Shown here: positions 33,081 through 41,717 of the stretch, piece by piece | Position numbering within the stretch: position 1 is the first letter of the stretch | How the letters are laid out: every line of letters begins with the position of its first letter | From: Rhodocyclaceae bacterium | GTDB lineage: Bacteria; Pseudomonadota; Gammaproteobacteria; Burkholderiales; Rhodocyclaceae | DNA length: 64,000 bases | Direction of reading: 5' to 3' | Assembly (NCBI GenBank): GCA_016704145.1 | Contig: JADJAS010000001.1 | Location: 186,001 to 250,000, forward strand | Made by a program: the position numbers and the translations under genes | Notes under the pieces: generated by a model | Told to the model about the DNA's origin: nothing | The model's database searches: none | What the model saw: the letters and a program-made list of their open reading frames with translations, nothing else

Positions 33081-33094
33081 TTGACCCAGATCAA
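33081..33094 (+). promoter_or_regulatory. FNR/AcpR-type box of the bzd operon promoter
   Basis: TTGACCCAGATCAA matches the FNR consensus TTGAT-N4-ATCAA at nine of ten fixed positions. Its centre is about 41 bases upstream of a start site expected from a -10-like TAGTAT at 33116-33121, the classic position for FNR-type activation. In Azoarcus the FNR homologue AcpR activates the bzd promoter without oxygen. Confidence 0.7.
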
Positions 33095-33115
33095 ATGATT
33101 CCACACCAGGCTTAG

Positions 33116-33162
33116 TAGTATGCACTATACTTCATCTTCTGCAATATGCTGTATCGAATGCA
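33116..33162 (+). promoter_or_regulatory. bzd promoter -10 and three TGCA direct repeats (candidate BzdR operator)
   Basis: TAGTAT at 33116-33121 is a plausible -10. TGCA occurs at 33121, 33140 and 33159, each exactly 19 bases apart, covering the -10 and early transcribed region. BzdR operators in Azoarcus are built on repeated TGCA. The spacing and place fit a repressor site; the assignment is inference. Confidence 0.6.
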
Positions 33163-33213
33163 TGGCAGTTCAACCCTGGTGTTCGAAATATCCACGGAGG
33201 AGGCAACCAGCCA

Positions 33214-34353
33214 ATGAGTGACCAGTTGTTTGACCAATTCAAGACCTGGTACGAAAAGCGACATGATTACGCCCGCGCCTGGAAGCAGCGGACTGGCGGT
33301 CAGGTGGTCGCGACCATGTGTACCTACACACCCGAGGAGTTACTGATCGCGGCCGGCATGCTGCCCGTCCGAGTTCTCGGTGCCCACGAACCTCAAAATG
33401 TGTCAGAACCGCACATCTTCGGCATGTTCTGTCCATTCTGCCGGGATTCGCTGGCACAGGGCCTGCTCGGCCGTTTCGACTATTGCGAAGGCGTGACCCT
33501 GACGCAGTCCTGCATACAGTACCGCCAGGCCTTCGGCTCCTGGCGCATGCATGTGCCCACCGTGCAATGGGATTACTACTGCCCCATGCCCAACGACGTG
33601 CAGAGCCCCCACGCGCGCAAGGCCCACTCCGGCGAAGTGCAACGCTTCCGCGAGTTCCTCGAACAACTCACCGGACAAAAGCTTACCGACGACAAGCTGA
33701 ACGCCGCGATTGCCCTGGTCGACGAGAATCGCCGCCTGCTGCGCCAGATCTACGACTACCGCAAGGAAGCCAACCCCAAGGTGACCGGTACCGAGGCGGT
33801 GTACGCGGCGCTGACCGCGCAGTTCGTCGACAAGGCCGAGCACAACGCCGCCATGAAGAAGGTGCTGGCTGCGCTGCCCGGCCGCAAGATGGATCGCGAG
33901 GAAGGCATCCGTTTCATGACCATCGGTTCCGAAAACGACGACATCGCCTTCATGAACATGGTCGAGTCGGTCGGTTCCACCATCGTCATCGACGACCAGT
34001 GCTCGGGTACCCGCTACTTCTGGAACGAGTCCAAACCCAACGGCAACCCGGTGAAAACCATCGCCGAACGTTACTGCGACCGCCCGGCCTGCCCGACCAA
34101 GGACTATCCCAGTCACACGCGCTTCGATCATGTGCTGAATCTGGCGAAGGATTACAACGCCACGGCGGCAATTTTCCTGCAGCAGAAATTCTGCGATCCG
34201 CACGAAGGCGACTATCCGGACCTCAAGCGCCACCTCGAGTCCAACGGCATCCCGACGCTGTTCCTCGAATTCGACATCACCAATCCCATCGGCCCTTTCC
34301 GCATTCGCATCGAGGCTTTCCTCGAAACATTGCGCGAAGACGACCTGTTCTAA
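33214..34353 (+). CDS. bzdN: Benzoyl-CoA reductase subunit BzdN (class I)
   Basis: A 379-residue protein of the HgdB/2-hydroxyacyl-CoA dehydratase family: CTYTPEELLIAAGMLPVRVLGAH, CPFCRDSLAQGLLGRFDYCEGV, DDQCSGTRYFWNE and a C-terminal LFLEFDITNPIGPFRIRIEAFLE. With BzdO it forms the ring-reducing module that binds benzoyl-CoA and an iron-sulfur cluster through cysteines. The complex drives ATP-dependent two-electron reduction to cyclohexadienoyl-CoA in anaerobic cells. GGAGGAGG precedes the ATG. It is the first gene of the bzd operon, in the Azoarcus gene order. Confidence 0.94.
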   Translation: MSDQLFDQFKTWYEKRHDYARAWKQRTGGQVVATMCTYTPEELLIAAGMLPVRVLGAHEPQNVSEPHIFGMFCPFCRDSLAQGLLGRFDYCEGVTLTQSCIQYRQAFGSWRMHVPTVQWDYYCPMPNDVQSPHARKAHSGEVQRFREFLEQLTGQKLTDDKLNAAIALVDENRRLLRQIYDYRKEANPKVTGTEAVYAALTAQFVDKAEHNAAMKKVLAALPGRKMDREEGIRFMTIGSENDDIAFMNMVESVGSTIVIDDQCSGTRYFWNESKPNGNPVKTIAERYCDRPACPTKDYPSHTRFDHVLNLAKDYNATAAIFLQQKFCDPHEGDYPDLKRHLESNGIPTLFLEFDITNPIGPFRIRIEAFLETLREDDLF

Positions 34354-34369
34354 GGGAGGAGACAAACTC

Positions 34370-35680
34370 ATGACCACAGCCGATCTGTATCCCACCGAAC
34401 CCCTAAAACTCTGGGGCAAGGCCAAACAGCTGCGCGAGCAGTATTACCAGAACTACGCAACCGCCCACGAGCGCGGCGGTCTGCGCTGGTCGGGTTCCGC
34501 CTGGGCGCTCGACGCCATCCCGACCGCATTCGGCGATGATGTCTATTCGCTGACGGGCGAACCTTACGCGGCGAGCGTTTCCCACGATCGCAAGTTCGCC
34601 AAGGAGTGCATGGACTCCGCCGAAGCCTACGGTTTCGCCCGTGATCTCTGCTCCTACATGCGCATCTACTGGGGCGGCATGCATCTCGACAAGTACGCTT
34701 TCGGCGGCAAATTTCCGAAACCCGACTTCATCTTCCAGACTCAGATCTGCTGCTCGCACTCCAAGTGGTATCAGCACGTCGCCCAGGTGGAGAAAGTACC
34801 GCAGTTCTACCTCGACGTCGGTGTCGGCCCGTTCAAGGACCTGACCACTGACCGCGTCGAGTACGTCGCCAACCAGTTGCACGATGGCATCGCCTTCATC
34901 GAGAAGGCCACTGGCCGCAAGTGCGACGACGAGCGCCTGATCCGGGCCATCAAGAACGAAATGCGCTCGACCAGCCGCTGGGCCGACATCTGCGCCCTGA
35001 ACAAGGCGAAGCCGGCGCCGCTCGACGAAAAGACGATGTACTCACTCTACGTGCTGGCGACGCTGCACAAGTCGTCGCAGTGGTGCGCGGATTTCTATGA
35101 CGAGCTCTACGAAGAGGTAAAGGATCGTGTTGCCCGCGGCATCGCCGCCGTGCCCAACGAACGCTGCCGGTTGATGTCCGACACGCAGCCGCCCTGGGCC
35201 TTCCTGAAGATTTTCCGCTACCTGGAAACCTATGGCGCCATCTCGATCGGCTCGCTGTACACCTTCGGCCTAGAAGGCATCTGGGAGGAGAAACCGGACG
35301 GCAGCTGGGGCGGCCGCACCCTGCCCTGGAATAAGGGCATTGAGATGAAGGACCGCGACACGGCGCTCAAGCTGTATGCCGATTGGAACCTATCCAAGCC
35401 GCAGTGGCAGCATTTCTACAACCCGCAATTGAAGACCGAGATGATGCTGCGCATCGTCAAGGAGTGGGGCGTCGATGGCGTCATGCTGCACCTGAACCGC
35501 GGCTGCGAGGGTCTTTCGCTCGGCATCATGGAAAACCGCCTGGGTATCGCCAAGGCGGGCGTGCCGATCATGACCTTCGAGGGCAACATGGGCGACGAAC
35601 GCGAGTTCGACGAAGTGCGCACCCAGGCCCGTGTCGATGCTTTCATGGAACAGCTTGGCCTGCGCAAGAAAGCAGCCTAA
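34370..35680 (+). CDS. bzdO: Benzoyl-CoA reductase subunit BzdO (class I)
   Basis: A 436-residue HgdB-like protein, paralogous to BzdN. Recognisable are FGGKFPKPDFIFQTQICCSHSKWYQHVAQVEKVPQFYLDVG, ERCRLMSDTQPPWAFLKIF, and VMLHLNRGCEGLSLGIMENRL near the C-terminus, with cysteines likely to bind an iron-sulfur cluster. It completes the catalytic module with BzdN. Sixteen bases separate it from bzdN and a GGAGGAG site lies upstream. Confidence 0.94.
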   Translation: MTTADLYPTEPLKLWGKAKQLREQYYQNYATAHERGGLRWSGSAWALDAIPTAFGDDVYSLTGEPYAASVSHDRKFAKECMDSAEAYGFARDLCSYMRIYWGGMHLDKYAFGGKFPKPDFIFQTQICCSHSKWYQHVAQVEKVPQFYLDVGVGPFKDLTTDRVEYVANQLHDGIAFIEKATGRKCDDERLIRAIKNEMRSTSRWADICALNKAKPAPLDEKTMYSLYVLATLHKSSQWCADFYDELYEEVKDRVARGIAAVPNERCRLMSDTQPPWAFLKIFRYLETYGAISIGSLYTFGLEGIWEEKPDGSWGGRTLPWNKGIEMKDRDTALKLYADWNLSKPQWQHFYNPQLKTEMMLRIVKEWGVDGVMLHLNRGCEGLSLGIMENRLGIAKAGVPIMTFEGNMGDEREFDEVRTQARVDAFMEQLGLRKKAA

Positions 35681-35698
35681 GGAAAAGGAGATAGATCG

Positions 35699-36493
35699 AT
35701 GATTACCGCAGGAATCGACATGGGCAGCCGCACCGTCAAGGTGGTGCTGATCGATACGGCCGCCGCCGGCGCCCCCAGTGTCAAGAAGACCCACCTGATG
35801 TTCCCCGGCGACCTCGACGGCGACGCCGCCGCCGACAAGGCTTACGACGACGCGCTGGCCGCCGCCGGCTTGAGGCGCAACGACGTGAACGCGGTGTTCG
35901 CCACCGGCGCCGGCCGCGTCATGGTCAACTTCGCCAACGAAAAGATTACCGAGATGTCGGCGGGTGCCAAGGGCGTGTCCTACTTCTACCCGAACGCGCG
36001 CACCATCGTCGACGTCGGCGCCGAGGAAGGCCGCGGCATCAAGACCGACGGCACCGGCAAGGCGATCGACTTCGCCGGCAACGAGAAGTGCGCCGCCGGC
36101 GCCGGCTCGTTTGCCGAGGCCATGAGCCGCGCGCTGCAACTGACGCTGAAGGAATTCGGCGACGCCAGCCTGCGCTCGGACAAGACCATCCCGATGAACG
36201 CGCAATGCACGGTGTTCGCCGAATCGGAGGTCGTCTCGCTGATCCACTCCTCGACGCCCAAGGAAGATATCGCCAAGGCGGTACTCGACGCCGTCGCCAG
36301 CCGAGTCTGCGCCATGGTGCGCCGTGTCGGCATCGACAAGGATGTGGTACTGATCGGCGGCATGGTGCATAACGCCGGCTTCGTGCAGTCGCTGAAGACC
36401 GCGATGGACATCGACGAAGTCAAACTGCCGGACTACCCCGAATTCGTCGCCGCGCTGGGCTGTGCCCTGCTGGCCGCCGAAGCCAAGCACTGA
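35699..36493 (+). CDS. bzdP: Benzoyl-CoA reductase ATPase subunit BzdP
   Basis: A 264-residue ASKHA-fold ATPase of the BadF/BcrA/HgdC family. The nucleotide-binding start is AGIDMGSRTVKVVLID. The cluster-binding cysteine lies in NEKCAAGAGSFAEAMSRAL and the second nucleotide loop is LIGGMVHNAGFVQSL. As in the dehydratase activators, a [4Fe-4S] cluster is expected between two ATPase subunits. The short length (264, against ~430 for Thauera BcrA) marks it as the Azoarcus (Bzd) rather than Thauera (Bcr) subtype. It energises electron transfer to BzdNO with ATP. Confidence 0.93.
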   Translation: MITAGIDMGSRTVKVVLIDTAAAGAPSVKKTHLMFPGDLDGDAAADKAYDDALAAAGLRRNDVNAVFATGAGRVMVNFANEKITEMSAGAKGVSYFYPNARTIVDVGAEEGRGIKTDGTGKAIDFAGNEKCAAGAGSFAEAMSRALQLTLKEFGDASLRSDKTIPMNAQCTVFAESEVVSLIHSSTPKEDIAKAVLDAVASRVCAMVRRVGIDKDVVLIGGMVHNAGFVQSLKTAMDIDEVKLPDYPEFVAALGCALLAAEAKH

Positions 36494-36511
36494 AGGAAGG
36501 AGCAAGAAGAG

Positions 36512-37423
36512 ATGAGCGAACAACTCAACACCGGCGACAAGAAGCCCGAATTCTGGCGCTGGCAGGAGAACTGCTGGGCCGACGAAACCAAGGACTGGCG
36601 CTCGGCCAAGGCCGTCACCGTCGGCATCGACGTCGGCTCCGTCTCCTCCCAGTGCGTGATCGTGGCCGATGGCGAGCTCTACGCCTATAACTCCATGCGC
36701 ACCGGCAACAACTCGCCGGATTCCGCCAGGAACGCATTCAAGGGCGTGACCGAGAAGACCGGCCTGACGCTCGACGACGTGCACATGGTGGTCGGTACCG
36801 GCTACGGTCGTGTCAACGTGCCCTTCTCGCACAAGGCCATCACCGAGATTGCCTGCCACGCGCGCGGCGCCAACTACATGGGCGGCAACAAGGTGCGCAC
36901 CATCCTCGACATGGGCGGTCAGGACTGCAAGGCCATCCACTGCGACGATAAGGGCAAGGTCACCAACTTCCTGATGAACGACAAGTGCGCGGCCGGTACC
37001 GGCCGCGGCATGGAAGTCATCTCCGACCTGATGCAAATCCCGATCGCCGAACTCGGCCCGCGCTCCTTCGAGGTGGACGAGGAGCCGGAAGCGGTGTCGT
37101 CCGTCTGCGTGGTGTTCGCCAAGTCCGAGGCGCTGGCGCTGCTCAAGGGCGGCTACACCAAGAACAAGGTGATCGCGGCCTACTGCCAGGCGATGGCCGA
37201 GCGCGTGGTCAGCCTGCTCGAGCGCATCGGCGTCGAGGAGGGCTTCTTCATCACCGGCGGCATCGCCAAGAATCCCGGCGTGGTCAAGCGCATCGAAAAG
37301 CTCCTCGGCATCCAGGCCATGAACACCAAGATCGATAGTCAGATCGCTGGTGCCTTGGGGGCCGCCCTGTTCGCCAACACCCTGGTGCAGAAACAGGGGC
37401 CGCTGGCACCGATTGCAGCCTGA
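36512..37423 (+). CDS. bzdQ: Benzoyl-CoA reductase ATPase subunit BzdQ
   Basis: A 303-residue BadF/BcrA/HgdC-type ATPase, paralogous to BzdP. It has VGIDVGSVSSQCVIVADG, VVGTGYGRVNVPFSH, the cluster-cysteine motifs MGGQDCKAIHCDDKG and NDKCAAGTGRGMEV, and FITGGIAKNPGVVKRIE. About 35 extra N-terminal residues (PEFWRWQENCWADETKDW) precede the first nucleotide loop. It pairs with BzdP to form the ATP-driven electron-activating module. GGAAGGAG lies upstream. Confidence 0.94.
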   Translation: MSEQLNTGDKKPEFWRWQENCWADETKDWRSAKAVTVGIDVGSVSSQCVIVADGELYAYNSMRTGNNSPDSARNAFKGVTEKTGLTLDDVHMVVGTGYGRVNVPFSHKAITEIACHARGANYMGGNKVRTILDMGGQDCKAIHCDDKGKVTNFLMNDKCAAGTGRGMEVISDLMQIPIAELGPRSFEVDEEPEAVSSVCVVFAKSEALALLKGGYTKNKVIAAYCQAMAERVVSLLERIGVEEGFFITGGIAKNPGVVKRIEKLLGIQAMNTKIDSQIAGALGAALFANTLVQKQGPLAPIAA

Positions 37424-37442
37424 CCCGGAAGGGAGTGCCATC

Positions 37443-37727
37443 ATGATCGCCAACTACGGTTACAAGGACGGTTCGGGCGAGTATTACATCAGCATCGACA
37501 CGGACAAGTGCATTTCCTGCGAGGCGGGCCGAGCCTGCCTCACGGGCTGCCCCAAGGGCATGTTCGAGACGATGGTCGATGACTACGACGACGAAGTGGT
37601 GCAGATCAAGCAGCAGTTTCGCAGGAATCTGGCCTACGACTGCGCCGAATGCAAGCCCGCCAGCAACCGGCCGCCGCTACCTTGCATCACAGCCTGTACG
37701 CCCGGGGCGATCACGCACTCCTGGTAG
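37443..37727 (+). CDS. bzdM: Ferredoxin BzdM, electron donor to benzoyl-CoA reductase
   Basis: A 94-residue ferredoxin with two cysteine groups: CISCEAGRACLTGCPKG (about 21-37) and CAECKPASNRPPLPC followed by ITACTPGAI (about 66-90), enough for two [4Fe-4S] clusters. The spacing is a variant of the usual CxxCxxCxxxCP, as is known for ferredoxins of benzoyl-CoA reductase clusters. It carries low-potential electrons from BzdV (or an oxoacid oxidoreductase) to the reductase. Confidence 0.88.
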   Translation: MIANYGYKDGSGEYYISIDTDKCISCEAGRACLTGCPKGMFETMVDDYDDEVVQIKQQFRRNLAYDCAECKPASNRPPLPCITACTPGAITHSW

Positions 37728-37736
37728 AGAACGGGC

Positions 37737-38009
37737 ATGAAAACCGTCATTCCGATCAAGCAGGTCACGAGCCAGCCGCCGGTCGACGACGGCTGGCGGC
37801 CATTATCCACGTTGTCCGAACCGCGACTTTCCGAGATGGCCGAGAACTACCGGGCACTCGGCTACGAGGTAGATATCCGGGACATCCAGCGCAACGAAGG
37901 TGGCTGCAACAGCTGCTTCGACGCCGGCGAGGAGATCGGCCAGGTGTTTGGCACGCTTTACGTGCGCAAGCGGAACGACGCGCCGGCGAACCACGAACTA
38001 TTCGATTGA
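37737..38009 (+). CDS. bzdS: Small conserved protein of the bzd operon (position of BzdS)
   Basis: A 90-residue protein with no recognised domain. A CxxC pair occurs in NEGGCNSCFDAGEEIGQVFG, suggesting metal or redox chemistry. The name bzdS follows its place directly after bzdM, since Azoarcus has three genes of unknown function (bzdS, T, U) between bzdM and bzdV and so does this operon. A role in reductase maturation or electron transfer is only a guess. Confidence 0.6.
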   Translation: MKTVIPIKQVTSQPPVDDGWRPLSTLSEPRLSEMAENYRALGYEVDIRDIQRNEGGCNSCFDAGEEIGQVFGTLYVRKRNDAPANHELFD

Positions 38010-38047
38010 CACCCGATATATCCCATCAAATTTCGGAGGAACCAAAA

Positions 38048-38497
38048 ATGGCTGCAGAGCGCATCATGCGCGTTTTGAAGAAAGGAGATCTTGAAGGCAT
38101 CGTCGCCATCGACACCAAGATCACCAACCAGAACCGCCGCGAGTACTACGCGCGAAAGATCGACACCATCACCGATCCAGAGCGCAGCATCAACACGTCG
38201 ATCGTCGCCGAACTCGATGGCAAAGTGGTCGGCTTCATCATGGGCGACGTCTATTTTGGCGAGTTCGGCATCCCCGAAACGTCGGCGACCATCGATACTC
38301 TGGGCGTCGATCCGTCGATCCAGAACAAGGGTCTGGCCAGCGAACTGCTCGACCAGTTCATGATGAACATGAAGGCCGCGGGCGTGAACAAGGTGTATAC
38401 GCTGGTGAACTGGGACGACTTTGCGCTGGAGAAATTCTTTTCGCGCCACAAGTTCGTGCCGTCCAAGCGCATCAATCTCGAATTCCAGATGCCCTGA
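38048..38497 (+). CDS. bzdT: GNAT family N-acetyltransferase of the bzd operon (position of BzdT)
   Basis: A 149-residue GNAT-fold protein. The acetyl-CoA loop is TLGVDPSIQNKGLASELLDQFM (about 83-104, an R/QxxGxG/A variant with NKGLAS), preceded by strands SIVAELDGKVVGFIMGDVYFGE. The substrate is unknown; modification of an operon enzyme (for instance the CoA ligase, as known for other acyl-CoA synthetases) is a possibility. GGAGG precedes the ATG. Symbol assigned by position. Confidence 0.7.
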   Translation: MAAERIMRVLKKGDLEGIVAIDTKITNQNRREYYARKIDTITDPERSINTSIVAELDGKVVGFIMGDVYFGEFGIPETSATIDTLGVDPSIQNKGLASELLDQFMMNMKAAGVNKVYTLVNWDDFALEKFFSRHKFVPSKRINLEFQMP

Positions 38498-38518
38498 GCA
38501 ACCGGGCCCGCCGATTTC

Positions 38519-39151
38519 ATGTGGATCGACTGCCACTGCCACACCAAGCATTCGAATGACAACTATCTCGAGCCGGCCGATCTGGTACGCCGCGCCAAGG
38601 CGATCGGTCTTGGCGGTTTGGTCATCACCGAGCACCACTCGGTCGAAGCATCCGAGCCCGTCGAGCACATCGGCCGGGAGGAGGGCTTGCTGGTGCTGCG
38701 CGGCGTTGAAATTTCCACGGACGGCGGGCATCTGCTGGCCTTCGGGCTTGCGGATGACGGCTGGAACATCTGGGGACGCAACAACTATCTGCCGCTGGCG
38801 GCGGTCATCGAGCGCGTCACCGACTTGGGTGGCATCAGTGCCCCGGCCCACCCCTTCCGGGAGATCGGCTTGAGCCGGCAACTCGAGGACCTGCTCGATA
38901 TTGCCGGCATCGCCGCGGTCGAAACCCACAACGGCGGCAATCTCGACAGTGACAATCACTTGGCCATCACCGCCGCGGGACACATGCGCCTGCCCGGTCT
39001 TGGTGGTAGCGACTGCCACAAGGTCGAAGCGGTGGGTCGTTGCGCCACCGAGTTCTCGACGCCAATCGCCGACATGGCCAGCTTCGTCGCGGCAGTCCGG
39101 AACGGCATGTGTCGTGGCGCCTACTTTCCAGGCTACTCGTTTCCACATTGA
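38519..39151 (+). CDS. bzdU: PHP domain metal-dependent phosphoesterase-like protein (position of BzdU)
   Basis: A 210-residue protein of the PHP superfamily. Metal ligands appear in WIDCHCHTKHSNDN (3-16), ITEHHSVE (about 41-48), GVEIST, SAPAHPFRE and GGSDCHKVEAVG (about 160-171). PHP proteins hydrolyse phosphoesters, often of nucleotides; its role in benzoate metabolism is unknown. It overlaps the Shine-Dalgarno of bzdV, so the two are tightly linked. Symbol assigned by position only. Confidence 0.68.
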   Translation: MWIDCHCHTKHSNDNYLEPADLVRRAKAIGLGGLVITEHHSVEASEPVEHIGREEGLLVLRGVEISTDGGHLLAFGLADDGWNIWGRNNYLPLAAVIERVTDLGGISAPAHPFREIGLSRQLEDLLDIAGIAAVETHNGGNLDSDNHLAITAAGHMRLPGLGGSDCHKVEAVGRCATEFSTPIADMASFVAAVRNGMCRGAYFPGYSFPH

Positions 39152-39161
39152 GGAGCGCATG

Positions 39162-41702
39162 ATGGGCACGGTACAAGAAATCCAGTGGTGGAGCGCCAGC
39201 CGGCCCCCTGGCATGGCCAGCTTTGGCGCGCCGCGACGTCTGACTATCGACGGCAAGACCGTCGAGGCGCCCGCGGGGGCTTCGTTGCTGAACGCCGCCA
39301 CCGCGGTGGGCATCTACATTCCCGCGCTGTGCGCCCATCCCGATTTGGCACCGGCCACGCAGCGCCATGACGGCGGCGGCGGCTGCAATCTCTGCCTGGT
39401 CGAAATCGACGGTCAGCCGGGCATGCGCAAAGCCTGCTCGGTGACCGTCGAGGACGGCATGATCGTCCAGACTGCCACCGACGCCATCCGCGCGGCACGG
39501 CAGGCCGCGCTGATCAAGACGCTCGGCGCACACCCGCACGTCTGCCTGACCTGCCCGCAGCGCGATGGTTGCTCCCGCACCCAGTGCTCCTACGGCAACC
39601 CGCCGGAGACGCGTTGCTGTTCCATCTTCTCGAGTTGCGAACTGCGCAAGATTTCGGACTACGTCGGCATCGCCAACAATACGCCGCCCTACAAGCCCGG
39701 CAGCCTGCCGATCATCAAGGACGAACCGTTCTTCGACCGCGACTACAACCTGTGCATCGACTGCCGGCGCTGCCTCACCGCCTGCAACGACATCCGCGGC
39801 GTCGGTTGCCTGGAAGTCAAGACGGTGGACACGCCGCAAGGCAAGCGTACCTACGTCGGCACTATCGCCACGACGCTGGTCGAGTCGGGCTGCAAGTTCT
39901 GTCAGGCCTGCGTCACCGTCTGCCCGACCGGCGCGCTGACCGACCGTACGCTCGACCCGGCCAAGCGCGAGGAGTCAATGGTGCCCTGCCATGCCGCCTG
40001 CCCGGCCGGTATCGACGTGCCGCGCTATGTGCAGCTTGCCGCGGAGGGCAAGTACGGTGAAGCGATTGCCGTCGTGCGCGAGAAATTGCCCTTCCCCGGC
40101 ATCGTCGGCCGTGCCTGCTTCGCCATGTGTGAAGCCGCCTGCCGGCGTGGCAAGCTCGATGACCCGCTGTCGATCCGCACGCTCAAGCGCGTCGCCGACG
40201 ACAATGACACCGGCCTGTGGCGCGAGCATTCGAAGCAACTGCCGCCCACCGGCAAACAGGCAGCCGTAATCGGCGCCGGCCCGGCCGGTCTGACCGTCGC
40301 CTACTATCTGGCCAAGAAGGGCCATGCCGTCACCGTGTTCGATGCCCAGCCATCGTCCGGCGGCATGGCGCGCTATGGCATTCCCTCGTACCGCGTTCCC
40401 GGTGAAGTCATCGACCGAGAGGTCGGCGAAGTGGAAAAACTCGGCGTCAGGTTTCAGTACGACACCCGCATCGAGAACATCGATCAGTTATTCGGCCAGG
40501 GCTTCGAGGCCGTGTTCATCGGCATCGGCTGCCAGGGCGGCGACAGGCTCGGCATCCCGGGTGACGATCTGCCCGGCGTGGTCGATAGTCCGACCTACCT
40601 GCGTGCCGCCACCATGGGCCTCGTGAACACGCCGGACGGCATCCAGGTCGGCAAGAAAGTGGCGGTAATCGGCGGTGGCAACGTCGCCACCGACAACGCG
40701 CGCTCCTCGATCCGCTACGGTGCCGCCGTCGACATGGTGTATCGGCGCACCCGGGAGGAAATGCCGGCACGCGACGAGGAGTTCGACGGCTGCGTCGAGG
40801 AGGGCGTGAACATCCGCTACCTGCTGGCACCGAAGAAGGTCGAAGCGGGGAATAACGGGCATCGTTTGAACATCACCTATGCGAAGATGGCACTGGGCGA
40901 GCCCGATGCCTCGGGTCGCCGCCGTCCGGTCGACACCGGCGAGGAAGTCACCGAAGGCGTGGATCTGGTGATCGCCGCCGTCGGCCAGCATCCGAGGAAG
41001 TTCGAGGGCTTCGGCGTCGAGACCGACAAGAAGGGCCGCGTCATCGTGCGCGCCGATTCCATGCTGACCAGCCGGCCCAAGGTGTATGCCGGCGGCGACA
41101 CGGTGCTCGGTCCCTCGACCCTGATCGAATCGATCGCCCAGGGCCGCGTTGCCGCAGGCGCCATGGACAAGCTCTTGGGCGGCGACGGCGACATCGAGGA
41201 AAAGTTGTTGCGGGATGGTTGGGACACCGATCCGCATATCGGCCGGGAGGATGGCTTCAACCAGCGCCACAAGATCCATCCCATCATGCTGGCGCCGGAG
41301 AAGCGCGCCAACTGGGATGAGGTGGAACTCGGTTTCAGCGATGCCGATGCCCGCAGCGAAGCCAGCCGCTGCCTCAAATGCAATCTCGCGCCGGCCATCG
41401 GCGACGCGGTGCTGCCGCCCGAGACCTGGCTGGAGTTTGGCCCTGAAGCCGTGGCGCAGGTCACGGCCGAGGCCGGCGTGTTCCAGTTGCTCGATGCCGA
41501 CAAGAATGTACTGATGATCAAGGGCGTCGACAACCTGCACGACGGTCTGGCCGCGCAATTGGGCAAGAACGAAGCCGCGCGCTACTTCGTCTTCGAGGAA
41601 GCGGCGCTGTACACCTCGCGCGAGTCGCAGATGATCCAGGCCTACTTGCAGCAGTACGGCAAGATGCCCGGCGGCGGCGGCGAACTCGACGATCTTTTCT
41701 AG
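39162..41702 (+). CDS. bzdV: BzdV, ferredoxin:NAD(P) oxidoreductase-type iron-sulfur flavoprotein
   Basis: An 846-residue fusion. The N-terminus is a [2Fe-2S]/NuoG-like module (IDGKTVEAPAGASLLNAATAVGIYIPALCAHPDL ... GGGCNLCLVEIDG). Next come [4Fe-4S] motifs (CIDCRRCLTACND, CKFCQACVTVCPTGAL), then a GltD-like domain with two dinucleotide folds (AVIGAGPAGLTVAYYLAKKG; VAVIGGGNVATDNARSSIRYG) and YAGGDTVLGPSTLIESIAQGRVAA. In Azoarcus BzdV is proposed to link NAD(P)/2-oxoglutarate oxidation to ferredoxin reduction for the reductase; no oxoglutarate oxidoreductase genes are in this window. The ATG six bases after AGGAG was chosen; another ATG lies one codon earlier. Confidence 0.88.
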   Translation: MGTVQEIQWWSASRPPGMASFGAPRRLTIDGKTVEAPAGASLLNAATAVGIYIPALCAHPDLAPATQRHDGGGGCNLCLVEIDGQPGMRKACSVTVEDGMIVQTATDAIRAARQAALIKTLGAHPHVCLTCPQRDGCSRTQCSYGNPPETRCCSIFSSCELRKISDYVGIANNTPPYKPGSLPIIKDEPFFDRDYNLCIDCRRCLTACNDIRGVGCLEVKTVDTPQGKRTYVGTIATTLVESGCKFCQACVTVCPTGALTDRTLDPAKREESMVPCHAACPAGIDVPRYVQLAAEGKYGEAIAVVREKLPFPGIVGRACFAMCEAACRRGKLDDPLSIRTLKRVADDNDTGLWREHSKQLPPTGKQAAVIGAGPAGLTVAYYLAKKGHAVTVFDAQPSSGGMARYGIPSYRVPGEVIDREVGEVEKLGVRFQYDTRIENIDQLFGQGFEAVFIGIGCQGGDRLGIPGDDLPGVVDSPTYLRAATMGLVNTPDGIQVGKKVAVIGGGNVATDNARSSIRYGAAVDMVYRRTREEMPARDEEFDGCVEEGVNIRYLLAPKKVEAGNNGHRLNITYAKMALGEPDASGRRRPVDTGEEVTEGVDLVIAAVGQHPRKFEGFGVETDKKGRVIVRADSMLTSRPKVYAGGDTVLGPSTLIESIAQGRVAAGAMDKLLGGDGDIEEKLLRDGWDTDPHIGREDGFNQRHKIHPIMLAPEKRANWDEVELGFSDADARSEASRCLKCNLAPAIGDAVLPPETWLEFGPEAVAQVTAEAGVFQLLDADKNVLMIKGVDNLHDGLAAQLGKNEAARYFVFEEAALYTSRESQMIQAYLQQYGKMPGGGGELDDLF

Positions 41703-41717
41703 ACAGGAAGCTCGAGC

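Noticed and set aside
35390..37453. 687-codon open frame on the minus strand opposite bzdO-bzdQ
   Set aside because: Antisense shadow spanning three certain genes and their intergenic gaps; no ribosome site or domain.
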